From NCBI RefSeq assembly GCF_000169375.1, contig NZ_AAXY01000017.1, positions 1 to 64,000 on the forward strand: a DNA stretch of 64,000 nt, written 5' to 3'. Made by a program: the position numbers and the translations under genes. Shown piece by piece: positions 1 through 8,188 of the stretch; the stretch's first letter is position 1, and each line of letters begins with the position of its first letter. Origin of the DNA: Marinobacter sp. ELB17. GTDB lineage: Bacteria; Pseudomonadota; Gammaproteobacteria; Pseudomonadales; Oleiphilaceae. Under the pieces are notes generated by a model. It ran no database searches, was not told the DNA's origin, and was given only the letters and a program-made list of their open reading frames with translations.

Positions 1-2
1 AA

Positions 3-1608
3 GAGGTCTCGATCAATGTGACCAACAACTGAACGAAATGACGTCCATTCACTGGCATGGCATGATCTGCCATTTACTCAGGACGGCGTGCCCGGTATCA
101 GCTTTGCGGGTATCAAGCCTGGGGAAACCTTCACATACGAATTTCCCATCACCCAGTCAGGCACTTACTGGTTTCACAGCCACTCCGGCTTCCAGGAGCC
201 GGATGGTGCCTACGGTGCCATTGTGATTGACCCCGAAGGCCGCGAGCCGTTTCGTTACGATCGCGATTACGTGGTCCAGCTGACCGACAAGCACCCGCAT
301 TCTGGCGATCGCATCATGCGCAACCTCAAAATAATGCCGGATTACTACAACCGTGAGCAGCAAACCGTCGGAGATTTCTTTTCGGAAGCGTCTGAAAACG
401 GTTTGATGGCCACCATCAAGGATCGGATGGCCTGGGGCGACATGCGCATGATGAAAGCCGATGTTGAAGACTTGCAGGGTTTTACCGGCCTGATCAACGG
501 CAAGGGTCCCGACCAGAACTGGACCGGCATTTTCGAGCCCGGCGAGCGGATTCGGCTGCGTTTTATTAACTCGTCTGCCATGACCTATTTTGATATCCGC
601 ATTCCGGGCCTTGAAATGACCGTGGTGCAAGCGGACGGCAACAATGTTCAGCCGGTGACTGTGGATGAGTTCCGCATTGGTGTGGCGGAAACCTACGACG
701 TGATTGTGCGGCCCAAAGAGGAACAGGCTTATACAATTTTTGCCGAATCCATGGGGCGTTCAGGGTATGCCAGGGGAACGCTGGCTCCTGAGGCAGGAAT
801 GGTCGCTGCGGTGCCAGAATTGCGCGAAGCGGCCCGATTGACTATGGCCGACATGGGCGGCATGGAAGGTATGGATCATTCGAGCATGGCCGGCATGGAA
901 GGCATGAAGGGCATGGATCATTCCAAGATGGCCGGTATGGATCAGTCTGACATGAAAGGAATGGAGGGCATGGATCATTCCAAAATGGCCGGTATGGATC
1001 AGTCTGACATGAATGGCATGGAAGGCATGGATCATTCTGCGATGGGCCAAGGTGCAATGGCTTCCGCGGGTGGCGCAAGCGATCCCTTTTATGCGGCGGG
1101 CAGTGGCCTGGTTCCAACGGCGGCCAATGGCGGCAAGTTTCTGTCTTATTCCGATCTGAGAGCGCAAAAACCGCTCTACGACGAACGCGAACCAACCCGG
1201 GAAATCGAACTGAAACTGACGGGCAACATGGAGCGCTACACCTGGAGCATCAACGGCGTCAAATATGAAGACGCGGATCCGATCCGCCTTCAGTATGGCG
1301 AGCGGGTGCGATTCAAGTTTGTAAATACAACCATGATGACTCATCCCATGCACCTGCACGGCATGTGGTCCATGCTTGACGTTGGCGCAGGTCAGTTGAA
1401 CCCGGTCAAGCACACCATCAGCGTTCAGCCTGGCACCACGGTTTACATGGAGACTGAAGTGGATGAACCCGGCCAATGGGCGTTCCATTGCCATCTGTCT
1501 TATCACGCCGCAGCAGGCATGTTCCGCAAAGTCATTGTTGAGGGCGGGCCGGATTCCACGCAGGCGGCATCCGGAGACCAGCTGGGCGATGTTGGAGGTG
1601 ACGTATGA
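3..1608 (+). CDS. copA: Copper resistance multicopper oxidase CopA (5' end outside window, frameshifted)
   Basis: Periplasmic multicopper oxidase that oxidises Cu(I) and binds copper. Cupredoxin copper ligands are visible: IHWHGM near the start, [17 protein letters not shown] and [10 protein letters not shown] at the C-terminus, with a Met/His-rich central insert typical of CopA/PcoA. The signal peptide and roughly the first 70 residues lie outside the window. The reading frame changes twice close to the edge. EVSINVTN is read from position 3, the IHWHGM frame covers about 38-66, and the uninterrupted frame runs from 88. Each change is explained by one missing base, near 26 (AAC-CAA) and near 66 (ATC-CTG). 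These may be contig-end errors or true inactivation. copB starts inside its stop region, so the two are co-translated. Confidence 0.9.
844..1050 (+). repeat. Met-rich repeat inside copA, 57-bp period
   Basis: A 57-bp unit (19 residues) recurs with starts at 910, 967 and 1024; the last copy is partial and a degenerate copy precedes them. Each unit encodes [14 protein letters not shown] and GMEGM motifs. Met- and His-rich repeats of this kind in CopA/PcoA are thought to bind periplasmic Cu(I). The first two units are nearly identical at DNA level, so copy number could change by slippage or recombination. Confidence 0.85.
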
Positions 1609-2354
1609 AACTATGGACGCCTTTAGTAGTAAGTACAGTTTTGGGTCTGAGTGTTATACCCACTCTGGCGTTTGCTCAAGAGCGGGTGCGTGACACCACT
1701 GAACGGAAGGCGCCATTAAAAGTGTGGGGCGCGCAATTTGAAGAATTTGAATACCGCTACAGCGACGACGACGAAGAACTTGGGGTATGGAGCGGCGATT
1801 TTTTCTACGGCACGGACGAGCTGAAAGTCCGTTGGCTAACAAAAGGCGAGTACGCCATTGAAGAGCAGGCCTACGAAAAGCTGGAAAACCAGCTGGTCGG
1901 CCAAGTGCCTATCTCTGATTTCTTCGACGCCAAAGCCGGGGTCAGGTTTGACACGCCCGAAGGCCCTGATCGCACATACGCCGTTCTGGGTGTCGCGGGC
2001 CTTGCGCCACAGTGGTTCGAAATTGATGCGAATCTTTACGTGAGCAAGGACGGCGACACGTCCGCCGCTCTGGATGCAGAGTATGAACTGCTCTTCACCA
2101 ACTACTGGATACTGACGGCCACTCTGGATGCGACTGTGGCGTTCAGTGAAGATAAAGAGATTGGGGTTGGAACGGGCCTGGTATCGACGGAAACCGGGTT
2201 GCGGTTGAGCTATGACCTTATTGACCGCGCTTTCTCGCCTTACGTGGGTGTTGTTCACGAACGCAAGTACGGCAACACGGCCGACTTCGCCAGAGCCGAT
2301 GGCGGCGGCACAGAGAGCTGGTTTGCGGTAGTTGGAGCACGGCTTACCTTCTGA
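1605..2354 (+). CDS. copB: Copper resistance outer-membrane protein CopB
   Basis: A 249-residue protein of the CopB/PcoB family, an outer-membrane beta-barrel that works with CopA in periplasmic copper sequestration. It has an N-terminal signal peptide ending near TLAFA, then alternating amphipathic segments, and a C-terminus VVGARLTF ending in Phe as outer-membrane barrels do. The first half contains the family's acidic pattern ([16 protein letters not shown]). The ATG overlaps the end of copA by four bases, so translation is coupled. It lacks the long Met-rich N-terminal extension seen in some CopB proteins. The identification is firm from sequence pattern and position. Confidence 0.9.
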   Translation: MKLWTPLVVSTVLGLSVIPTLAFAQERVRDTTERKAPLKVWGAQFEEFEYRYSDDDEELGVWSGDFFYGTDELKVRWLTKGEYAIEEQAYEKLENQLVGQVPISDFFDAKAGVRFDTPEGPDRTYAVLGVAGLAPQWFEIDANLYVSKDGDTSAALDAEYELLFTNYWILTATLDATVAFSEDKEIGVGTGLVSTETGLRLSYDLIDRAFSPYVGVVHERKYGNTADFARADGGGTESWFAVVGARLTF

Positions 2355-2512
2355 AACTCTTGGTTGCGTTTTCGGACTGGTCAGCGGACAAAGCTGGAGC
2401 ACTCCATTGAAACTTACCGAACCTGTGACGAGCCCTATGCAACGCTTGATTTCAACGGTATCTGCGATGAGGTGTTCAATTTTCACGATCTAAGTACCAC
2501 GTTGTGCCCACC

Positions 2513-2637
2513 TAGCTGGAGAGGTTTGGAGCTATCTGACGGACTACTACAACCGACAACGGTCTCACACGTTCAACGGCGGGAGATCGTCGGTTGTGGT
2601 TGAAGAAAAACTTAACATACTGTCTGGAATTAGTTGA
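2513..2637 (+). pseudogene. IS3-family transposase 3' remnant
   Basis: The interval after copB (2355-2721) has no intact gene. Reading from about 2524 to the TGA at 2635-2637 gives the tail of an IS3-type OrfB integrase: VWSYLTDYYNRQRSHTF, then EEKLNILSGIS before the stop. This matches the usual C-terminus of that family (YYN.xRPH...EEKLN..SGIS). Nothing upstream in any frame continues it, so only about 40 codons remain. No terminal repeats were identified. The rest of the gap, 2355-2512, shows nothing I recognise. Confidence 0.6.
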
Positions 2638-2721
2638 CCACTACACCTTGTTTTTAAGTTGCGCTCGCTCTGCTAATGGCTTAAATTATCAAACAATTTG
2701 GCGTAAATTACGTGGAATATC

Positions 2722-3117
2722 TTGAAAAAAATGCGATCCATAGCGTTTAAAACACGCCAAACACTGGTCCTGGCTCTTTTGCTTTGCTTCAGCGCTATGC
2801 AAGTGTTTGCGATGACGACTATGCCGATAGCCATAGACCCTAATCCGGTCGCAGCCGCGCAACAGGACTGTTCTGGTGAACACGCACAAGCAAGTTCAGT
2901 GCTGACGTCTCAAATGGTTGAGTTACCCGATGTGAGTCACAGTGCTCATGCATGCGGTCAAGATTGCATTGCTGATCATTGCCTGATGAGTTCAGCGGTT
3001 ACCGTAAGTGCTTTTACGATCGAGCTATCTGGCTCACTATCTGAGGTAGCGTCCGGCGATGCCAGCGCTGATAGTATCGACACCTCCCCTCCGTATTATC
3101 CTCCAATTTCCCACTAG
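2722..3117 (+). CDS. Small exported Cys/His-containing protein of the copper island
   Basis: A protein of 131 residues from TTG at 2722, or 128 from ATG at 2731. A signal peptide (basic start, hydrophobic LVLALLLCFSAM, cleavage near VFA) is followed by a low-complexity mature part with four cysteines and several histidines: QQDCSGEHA, HSAHACGQDCIADHCLM. The spaced Cys/His residues suggest metal binding in the periplasm. It lies between copB and the cusCBA operon on the same strand. I do not recognise a named family; it resembles the short CopL/DUF2946-type proteins found next to copper operons, but this is only an impression. Function is not assigned. Confidence 0.6.
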   Translation: MKKMRSIAFKTRQTLVLALLLCFSAMQVFAMTTMPIAIDPNPVAAAQQDCSGEHAQASSVLTSQMVELPDVSHSAHACGQDCIADHCLMSSAVTVSAFTIELSGSLSEVASGDASADSIDTSPPYYPPISH

Positions 3118-3199
3118 ACGTTCGTAGTTTGGTGGGGGCAGTTTGTCCCTGAAGTTCCTGTGCGGTCACACAGAATGCTGCATTTGCTGGTAATGCCCT

Positions 3200-3241
3200 A
3201 TGTTTGCACTACGCAATTTTTTTATTGTTTGCATCGCTCTG
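3200..3241 (+). pseudogene. cusC: cusC 5' fragment (before IS21 insertion)
   Basis: ATG at 3200 opens a signal-peptide-like frame (MFALRNFFIVCIAL) that is cut after codon 14 by the IS21-family element. Removing the element and one copy of the 6-bp target duplication joins it in frame to the sequence at 5662, restoring a complete signal peptide ending near RALA. The spacer 3118-3199 after the preceding gene probably holds the operon's promoter and ribosome site. Confidence 0.8.
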
Positions 3242-3297
3242 TGTTCGGCGTCAACTATCCTGTCCGGTCCGCGACAACTATGATGGCCGGTTGGGTG
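3242..3297 (+). repeat. IS21 left terminal inverted repeat
   Basis: This end begins TGTTCGGCGTCAACTATCC and finishes GGCCGGTTGGGTG. It aligns over 56 bases without gaps with the reverse complement of 5600-5655. The blocks TGTTCGGCG, CGACAA.TAT and TGGCCGGTTGGGTG are identical, which suggests multiple internal transposase-binding repeats as in other IS21 elements. Confidence 0.9.
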
Positions 3298-3300
3298 GTC

Positions 3301-4056
3301 TTACTTCTTACTCTTTGCAGCCTGCTTGAGATGCTGCTGTCTTCGGTAACTTTCCCCCTCTAATTCGATAATAGTTGCGTGGTGTATCAGCCGGTCTATG
3401 GCCGCTACAGTCATCATGCTGTCTGGGAAGATTTGATCCCACTCACTAAATGGTTGGTTGGCTGTGACGATTAGACTGCCACTCTCATAGCGATGGGCGA
3501 TGAACTCGAACAGTACCTGGGTTTCTGCATCCGTCTTTTTTACATAACCGATGTCATCGATGATGACGACCCTGTATTTATCCAGCCGTGTCATGGCTGT
3601 CATCAAGTCGAGATCGCGCTTGGCCTGTTGTAAGTGCTGAACCAGCGCTATGGCAGGGAACAGTTTGCAGCGTACCCCCTGTTCGGTGAGTTGATGACCC
3701 AGTGCATTAGCGATATGGGTTTTGCCAGTGCCGCTGGGGCCAATCAACAGCACATTGTCGGCATGGTGTGCCCAGTCACTGTCTTGTTGCAGCCTTGCCA
3801 GTGCGGTGTTGCAGGGGCGGCTGAACGCGCTTTGATCAAGCGCTGAGAAGGTCTTGTTGGCGGCAAGTTTTGCCTCGCGTACCCACTTCTGGGTCCGGCG
3901 CTGGTAGCGGTCTGAGAGCTCGTACTCACACAATGCCGCTAGGTAATCGGTGTGTGACCAGTTCTTCTCAATGGCGGTTTCCCAGAGCGATTGGTAATGA
4001 CGGTGGAAGGCCGGCAGACGGAGTTCTTTTAACAGTAAAGCGACAGAGCCTGTCAT
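3301..4056 (-). CDS. istB: IS21-family helper ATPase IstB
   Basis: A 251-residue AAA+ ATPase that assists the IstA transposase in target selection. It shows Walker A GPSGTGKTH, Walker B VVIIDDIGY and the family's C-terminal MMTVAAIDRLIHHATIIELEGESYR-type region. The ATG at 4056 (MTGSVALLL) overlaps the istA stop as ATGA, the arrangement expected for translational coupling; an upstream in-frame extension overlapping istA is not needed. Its 3' end lies four bases inside the terminal repeat. Intact. Confidence 0.93.
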   Translation of the reverse strand: MTGSVALLLKELRLPAFHRHYQSLWETAIEKNWSHTDYLAALCEYELSDRYQRRTQKWVREAKLAANKTFSALDQSAFSRPCNTALARLQQDSDWAHHADNVLLIGPSGTGKTHIANALGHQLTEQGVRCKLFPAIALVQHLQQAKRDLDLMTAMTRLDKYRVVIIDDIGYVKKTDAETQVLFEFIAHRYESGSLIVTANQPFSEWDQIFPDSMMTVAAIDRLIHHATIIELEGESYRRQQHLKQAAKSKK

Positions 4057-5561
4057 ATCTGTGCCTCCTGACTGTTGATCGAGGACAGTAGCTCGTCGTA
4101 GCTCACTAAGGTGTGTTGGCTTGATGCAGAGCACTTGAGGTCTGGGTTGCCGCGAAGGTAGCGTGACTGAATCTCGGTAATGGACGCGAACCGGCCTGCT
4201 TGGGCCTCAATCAGCAGATCCTCCCCCAGCGACTGTTCATCATCGTACTCGAAGGCCAGTCGCAATGTTGTCACGATCCATTTGCAGGCTTCTCGGGCTT
4301 CAAGGTGCGTATCCGCAAGCTGCCAGAGTTGACGGTAGTTGTCGTCCGGGAGTAAGTCATCACGCAACTGAGAGTAACGGAAGGCCTGCGGCTTCGAGGC
4401 CAGCGAGCGGATAACGTGCCGGTAATTGACGCTGCGGGCGCGATTCTCGCCAGGTTTGGGGTAAATGCGCGGTAATGTCAGTGCCGGCTGCTGTCCGACG
4501 AACAGCACCAGCTTGTCGTGGTGCAACCGGATTTGTACCGACTCTCCAATCAGCCGCGATGGCACGGTGTAAACAACGCGCCGGACTTCGATCGTTGAGC
4601 TGCGCGTCACCTTAAGGTGGAGGGTCTGATACTCGGCCGCCGTAAACTCCGGCAGAGGCTGCAAGGCCGCCTGCTCTTCAAGCGCGCGCGATCGGTTGCG
4701 CTGATTGAGCTTGTCGACAACGCGATCAATAAAAGCCTGATAGTGCGCAACACCGTCGAAGTCACTGTGACCGCGCAATAACAACTGTTGTGCCAAGCGT
4801 TTCTTGAGCGAGCCATTGGCGCACTCCACCACGCCGTTTTCATGGGACTGCCCCAGATTATTGCGAGTGGGTGTCATGCGGTAATGCTGGCACAGCTCGC
4901 TATAAGCCTCAGTCCACACGTTTTGACGGTTATTGCGTGCCGCGCTTAAGCTGTCGGTGCGGTGCTCAATGGGACTGCCACCCACCTGTTGTAAGGCTCG
5001 CTGCAAGCCCGCCGCCAGAGCCGCATAACTCTCACCACCTTGAACGACGGTAACCGAGCGCCAACCGCTGTAGGCCAATCGAAATTGATAGAGCAGGTGT
5101 GGAAAGGTCTTGGATTGAATCGTAACCGGGTTGTCGGGGTGGGTAAAATCAGAAAACCCCTGTTGCGCCACAACCGCCTGCTGGCGAAAAATGACCTCGC
5201 GTTCCGGCCCGTGTAGCGCCCGCCAGAGCTTCACACGGCGTTGCAGGGTGCGCAGAATGGTCTGATCGTAGTGCTCAGGGTAATGCTCTTGCAGATAATC
5301 AAGCAGAGTTGTACCGGTCAGCTTAGGCTCATTTTCTAACAGATGGAGCAACTCTGTTTCCCAAACCGCTTCCAGTGGATCTTCTCGGGTACGCCATTGC
5401 CGCTCGGTGTCAAGGCAGGGTTTTTGTGCTGATGTCTCGATGCGTCGCCCAGATCGGACAGAAACGCCTGCCTTGGCGGCAGCTACTTCTTGGCTTGCGC
5501 CATTTTGTCGGTGCTGCATGTACAGCTCCTCTTGTCGGTTGGTTATGTGTTGACCAGGCAC
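4053..5561 (-). CDS. istA: IS21-family transposase IstA
   Basis: A DDE transposase of about 502 residues. The N-terminus has the helix-turn-helix typical of IstA (ITNRQEELYMQHRQ, then VAAAKAGVSVRSGRRIE). The core includes FSDFTHPDNPVTI and the N..GQSHENGVVECANG motif carrying the catalytic Glu, followed by the C-terminal beta-barrel region. I chose GTG at 5561 because GGAG sits six bases upstream; a TTG at 5606 would fall in the terminal repeat. The downstream istB overlaps by four bases. No internal stops or frameshifts were seen. Confidence 0.92.
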   Translation of the reverse strand: MPGQHITNRQEELYMQHRQNGASQEVAAAKAGVSVRSGRRIETSAQKPCLDTERQWRTREDPLEAVWETELLHLLENEPKLTGTTLLDYLQEHYPEHYDQTILRTLQRRVKLWRALHGPEREVIFRQQAVVAQQGFSDFTHPDNPVTIQSKTFPHLLYQFRLAYSGWRSVTVVQGGESYAALAAGLQRALQQVGGSPIEHRTDSLSAARNNRQNVWTEAYSELCQHYRMTPTRNNLGQSHENGVVECANGSLKKRLAQQLLLRGHSDFDGVAHYQAFIDRVVDKLNQRNRSRALEEQAALQPLPEFTAAEYQTLHLKVTRSSTIEVRRVVYTVPSRLIGESVQIRLHHDKLVLFVGQQPALTLPRIYPKPGENRARSVNYRHVIRSLASKPQAFRYSQLRDDLLPDDNYRQLWQLADTHLEAREACKWIVTTLRLAFEYDDEQSLGEDLLIEAQAGRFASITEIQSRYLRGNPDLKCSASSQHTLVSYDELLSSINSQEAQI

Positions 5562-5599
5562 CTTGTGCTCCACAGTGGAAAACAAAGTACCGATTGTTA

Positions 5600-5655
5600 C
5601 ACCCAACCGGCCAAGATAATTGTCGTTAACCGGTCATCCTAATTGTCGCCGAACA
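5600..5655 (-). repeat. IS21 right terminal inverted repeat
   Basis: The outer end reads CGCCGAACA and abuts GCTCTG, the second copy of the target duplication. It is the inverted partner of 3242-3297 and contains two short internal repeats of the ATAATTGTCG / CTAATTGTCG type. Confidence 0.9.
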
Positions 5656-5874
5656 GCTCTGTTGCTACTGTCTGTAACAACGAACAGGGCGCTTGCAACT
5701 GCCGGTCGTTTAACGCTGGACGAGGCTGTGCAGCAGGCCATCGCTAATGATCCTTGGTTGATAGCGAATCAGCAGAATGAAGCCGCTATCCTGGCAAGGA
5801 GTGCGGCTGCTGAGGTGTTGCCAGATCCGAGGTTTAATGTCGGGTTAATGAACTTCCCGACAGACACCTTTAAC
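5656..5874 (+). pseudogene. cusC: cusC middle fragment (between the two insertions)
   Basis: Frame of an outer-membrane efflux protein (TolC/CusC family): end of the signal peptide, then RLTLDEAVQQAIANDP, the conserved first helix of this family, and LPDPRFNVGLMNFPTDTFN. It runs into a TAA at 5878 that belongs to the IS91-family insertion. The first codons (GCT CTG) are the duplicated IS21 target. The fragment joins in frame to the sequence resuming at about 8189. Confidence 0.85.
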
Positions 5875-6117
5875 AAATAAGGATAGGTCGCGCGCAGCCG
5901 CGACCTGATCCGGTGTTGGACGAGCCCGGTGCTTCTCTATTAAGGAAATATCGTCGGCGAACTGAGAGGTGCTTTGGCCCTGGCATTGGGCGGTCATTTC
6001 CGTCAGGCCAGAGGTTCCCGTGACCCTCGGTGGAACCGATAGCCGATCTGTCCTGGTGGTGGTGTCATAGGGTGCTCTGATCCCTCCCTGTGAGGTGCAT
6101 GTCGGACGGATGTAGGC

Positions 6118-7191
6118 CTATGCCAGACATCGTCGCCGGGTTGTCGGCACGGGCCACCGGCAGGGGCGCCGCCAAAGCGTGATGCCCATGGGCTCGCCAC
6201 AGCAGGGGCAAATGCGTTGTTTCCGGGGTTGGGTGACGATCCCGGGTAGCGCGACCCGCAAGAGCCACTGCAACCGGTGTAAGGTTTTGCGGGCACCGCC
6301 GTGCAGGAACCCGTATTCCCGCACCCGTCGCAGCCCCTTGGGCAGGACGTGCTGCAGAACCCGCCAGAGGAACCGGCTCGCCGGTTCGGTCAGGGTCTGC
6401 CAGCGCCGGGTCTGACTGTCCTGGTAGCGGAAGGTGACTTGCTCACCGTCGTAATCCACGATGTTTTGCTCCCGCAGTACACCGCGATACAGATAGCGGG
6501 CCAGATAGGTCAGCGCCTGGTCGCCACGGCCGACCTGCTCGCACTGGGCGACCCAGTGCCCGGGAATCGATTCCGGCAAGGTAAAGCCTTGCTCGCGCAT
6601 CCGGGTGAGGAATTTGGCGCGGAACACGGTGGCCAGGGCCCGGCCGTTGAACAGGTATCGCCCGGCCCGGGCGTGCCAGTGATGGCCCGTCAGCCCGCCC
6701 CCAGGGACCACGATGTGGACATGGGGGTGGAAAGCCAGGCGCCGGGAGTGGGTGTGCAACACCCCGACCAGCCCGAGCTGGCTCCCCAGGCGTGTATCGT
6801 TACGGGCGAACTGGGCGAGGACCTCCCGGGCGACCTGGAACAGGGTGTGGCAGGTCCACCGGAGGTGGTGCCAGGCAAAGCCCCGCAACTGGGCCGGGAG
6901 GGTGAAGGTCACCAGGAAATAGTCCACCGGCAACAACTTCTGCCGCTGCCGGTCCAGCCATTGGCGGTTGGTGCCGTGCTGACAGGCCGGGCAACTGCGA
7001 TGGCCGCAGGACGGGTACGCCTGTTGCACCTGCTGACAGGCGCGACAGTGATAGCGGACCTCGCCACAGGCGGGTGTGTGGCAGGCCAGGATCGACTGCA
7101 GGGCGGCGTGATGCTCCGGTCGCAGTCGCGCCCCGACGAACTGCTGCAGGCTGGCCTCATGATCGCGCAGAATCTGCGCCAGGGTGATCAT
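6118..7191 (-). CDS. IS91-family rolling-circle transposase
   Basis: A 357-residue HUH-type transposase. The N-terminal zinc-binding region (CGEVRYHCRACQ, CGHRSCPACQH) is followed by the metal-binding HUH motif HPHVHIVVPGGG and the paired catalytic tyrosines in YLARYLYRGV. A late cysteine pair (CPCCGEPM) is present. It initiates single-strand transfer from the element's origin. ATG at 7191 overlaps the upstream integrase stop (ATGA). All catalytic motifs are present, so it appears functional. Confidence 0.92.
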   Translation of the reverse strand: MITLAQILRDHEASLQQFVGARLRPEHHAALQSILACHTPACGEVRYHCRACQQVQQAYPSCGHRSCPACQHGTNRQWLDRQRQKLLPVDYFLVTFTLPAQLRGFAWHHLRWTCHTLFQVAREVLAQFARNDTRLGSQLGLVGVLHTHSRRLAFHPHVHIVVPGGGLTGHHWHARAGRYLFNGRALATVFRAKFLTRMREQGFTLPESIPGHWVAQCEQVGRGDQALTYLARYLYRGVLREQNIVDYDGEQVTFRYQDSQTRRWQTLTEPASRFLWRVLQHVLPKGLRRVREYGFLHGGARKTLHRLQWLLRVALPGIVTQPRKQRICPCCGEPMGITLWRRPCRWPVPTTRRRCLA

Positions 7192-8102
7192 TGGGTCACC
7201 CAGTCAACTTGCAGCCGCTCCACCAGGGCATTGATCATCAGGGCACTGTTCTGCTGGGCCTCATGGGTCATCCGGGTGTAGCGGGCGGTGGTTACCGGGC
7301 TGGCGTGGCCGAGCAGACTCTGAATCGAGCGCAGGTTCACCCCATTTTCCAGCATATGGGTGGCAAAGCTGTGGCCCATGGAGTGAATGTGAACATGCTT
7401 GCGGATACCGCAGTCCAGGGCGACCTGCTTGATGGCCTTCTGCACCCCACCCCGGGCCATCACCCGGGGCTTGCCGGAGGTGGCAACCGACGCATACGGC
7501 GGGTGCCACCCGGGAAACAGCAGGTCTGGATGACGGTGAGTGGCCCAATAGCGCCGCAAGGCCTTGAGTGTCATCAGCGGTAAAGGCACGAAGCGATCCT
7601 TCTTGCCCTTGCCACAGCGCACATGCACCCGCATCAGGTGACTGTCGACATCGGCGATGGTCAGGTTCAGGGACTCGCTCAGTCGCAGGCCCAGACTGTA
7701 GGTGGTGAGGAAATAGACCTGATAACTGAGTTTGCGTGTGCGACTGATCAGGCGCTCGACCTCCTTCAGGGAGAGCACGTCCTGCAGGGTCTGAACCTTG
7801 GGGGCCTTGACGATAGGGACGTATTCCCAGGGCTTGCCCAGTACATACTGATAGAAACTCTGCAACGCATTGCGGGCAATCTTGACCAGACTCCAGGACC
7901 GATGCTCGACCAGATGCATGAAATACTGCTGGAGCTGATCGGTGCTAAGCTGATCGGGACAGGTCTCGAAATAGTCGCAGACCTGTCGCAGGCAACGGGT
8001 GTACAGATCGATGGTCTTGGGGCTTTTGCCGCGCAGGGTGAGTTCGGTGAGGTAGCGTTGGTGCAGAGCTTGAAAACGAGCGTGTTCGTTAGCGTTCATC
8101 AC
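7188..8102 (-). CDS. Tyrosine recombinase associated with the IS91 element
   Basis: A 304-residue phage-type integrase. The N-terminal SAM-like core-binding domain (KTIDLYTRCLRQVCDYF) precedes a catalytic domain with the first Arg in GLRLSESLNL, a Lys in GKGKKDRFVPLP, and the end LLGHASPVTTARYTRM with the His and Tyr. The usual HxLRHSFATH motif reads HSMGHSFATH: the second catalytic Arg is replaced by Gly (codon 7374-7376). Such recombinases commonly accompany IS91-type transposases. With the Arg lost, this copy may be catalytically dead, although the reading frame is open. Confidence 0.88.
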   Translation of the reverse strand: MMNANEHARFQALHQRYLTELTLRGKSPKTIDLYTRCLRQVCDYFETCPDQLSTDQLQQYFMHLVEHRSWSLVKIARNALQSFYQYVLGKPWEYVPIVKAPKVQTLQDVLSLKEVERLISRTRKLSYQVYFLTTYSLGLRLSESLNLTIADVDSHLMRVHVRCGKGKKDRFVPLPLMTLKALRRYWATHRHPDLLFPGWHPPYASVATSGKPRVMARGGVQKAIKQVALDCGIRKHVHIHSMGHSFATHMLENGVNLRSIQSLLGHASPVTTARYTRMTHEAQQNSALMINALVERLQVDWVTQ

Positions 8103-8188
8103 ACTTCTCCTGACAGGCCCTCCGAAATGGAAGGGGTCAGAGAAGTACAGTCGAATTTGACCTCTGCCGCATAGCGGCTTCGTTCAAC

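Larger units (their letters stand above)
3242..5655 (-). mobile_element. IS21-family insertion sequence, complete
   Basis: A 2414-bp element carrying istA and istB on the minus strand. Its ends are visible: 56-bp imperfect inverted repeats starting TGTTCGGCG at 3242 and ending CGCCGAACA at 5655. It is flanked by an exact 6-bp direct repeat GCTCTG (3236-3241 and 5656-5661), a target duplication within the size known for IS21 elements. Both genes are open, so the copy may be active and the insertion recent. It interrupts the cusC signal peptide. Confidence 0.95.
5875..8188 (-). mobile_element. IS91-family element with integrase gene
   Basis: About 2.3 kb inserted between cusC codons TTT-AAC (5869-5874) and TAC (8189). 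The ends cannot be fixed to the base because AAC occurs at both junctions (5872-5874 and 8186-8188). It carries a tyrosine recombinase and a Y2/HUH transposase on the minus strand, overlapping by four bases. Each end has a hairpin: GGTCGCG/CGCGACC at 5886-5905 and GCCGC-ATA-GCGGC at 8166-8178, as expected for rolling-circle origin and terminus. IS91 elements do not normally make target duplications. GC content and codon use are visibly higher than in the flanking cusC sequence. Confidence 0.85.

Noticed and set aside
760..1506. Minus-strand His-rich open frame opposite copA
   Set aside because: It is the antisense reading of the Met/His repeat and CopA domains; CopA copper motifs show that the + strand codes.
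6301..7281. Long + strand open frame of 326 codons
   Set aside because: It lies antisense to the IS91 transposase in very GC-rich DNA, where the opposite strand stays open by chance; the minus frame has the HUH and Tyr motifs.
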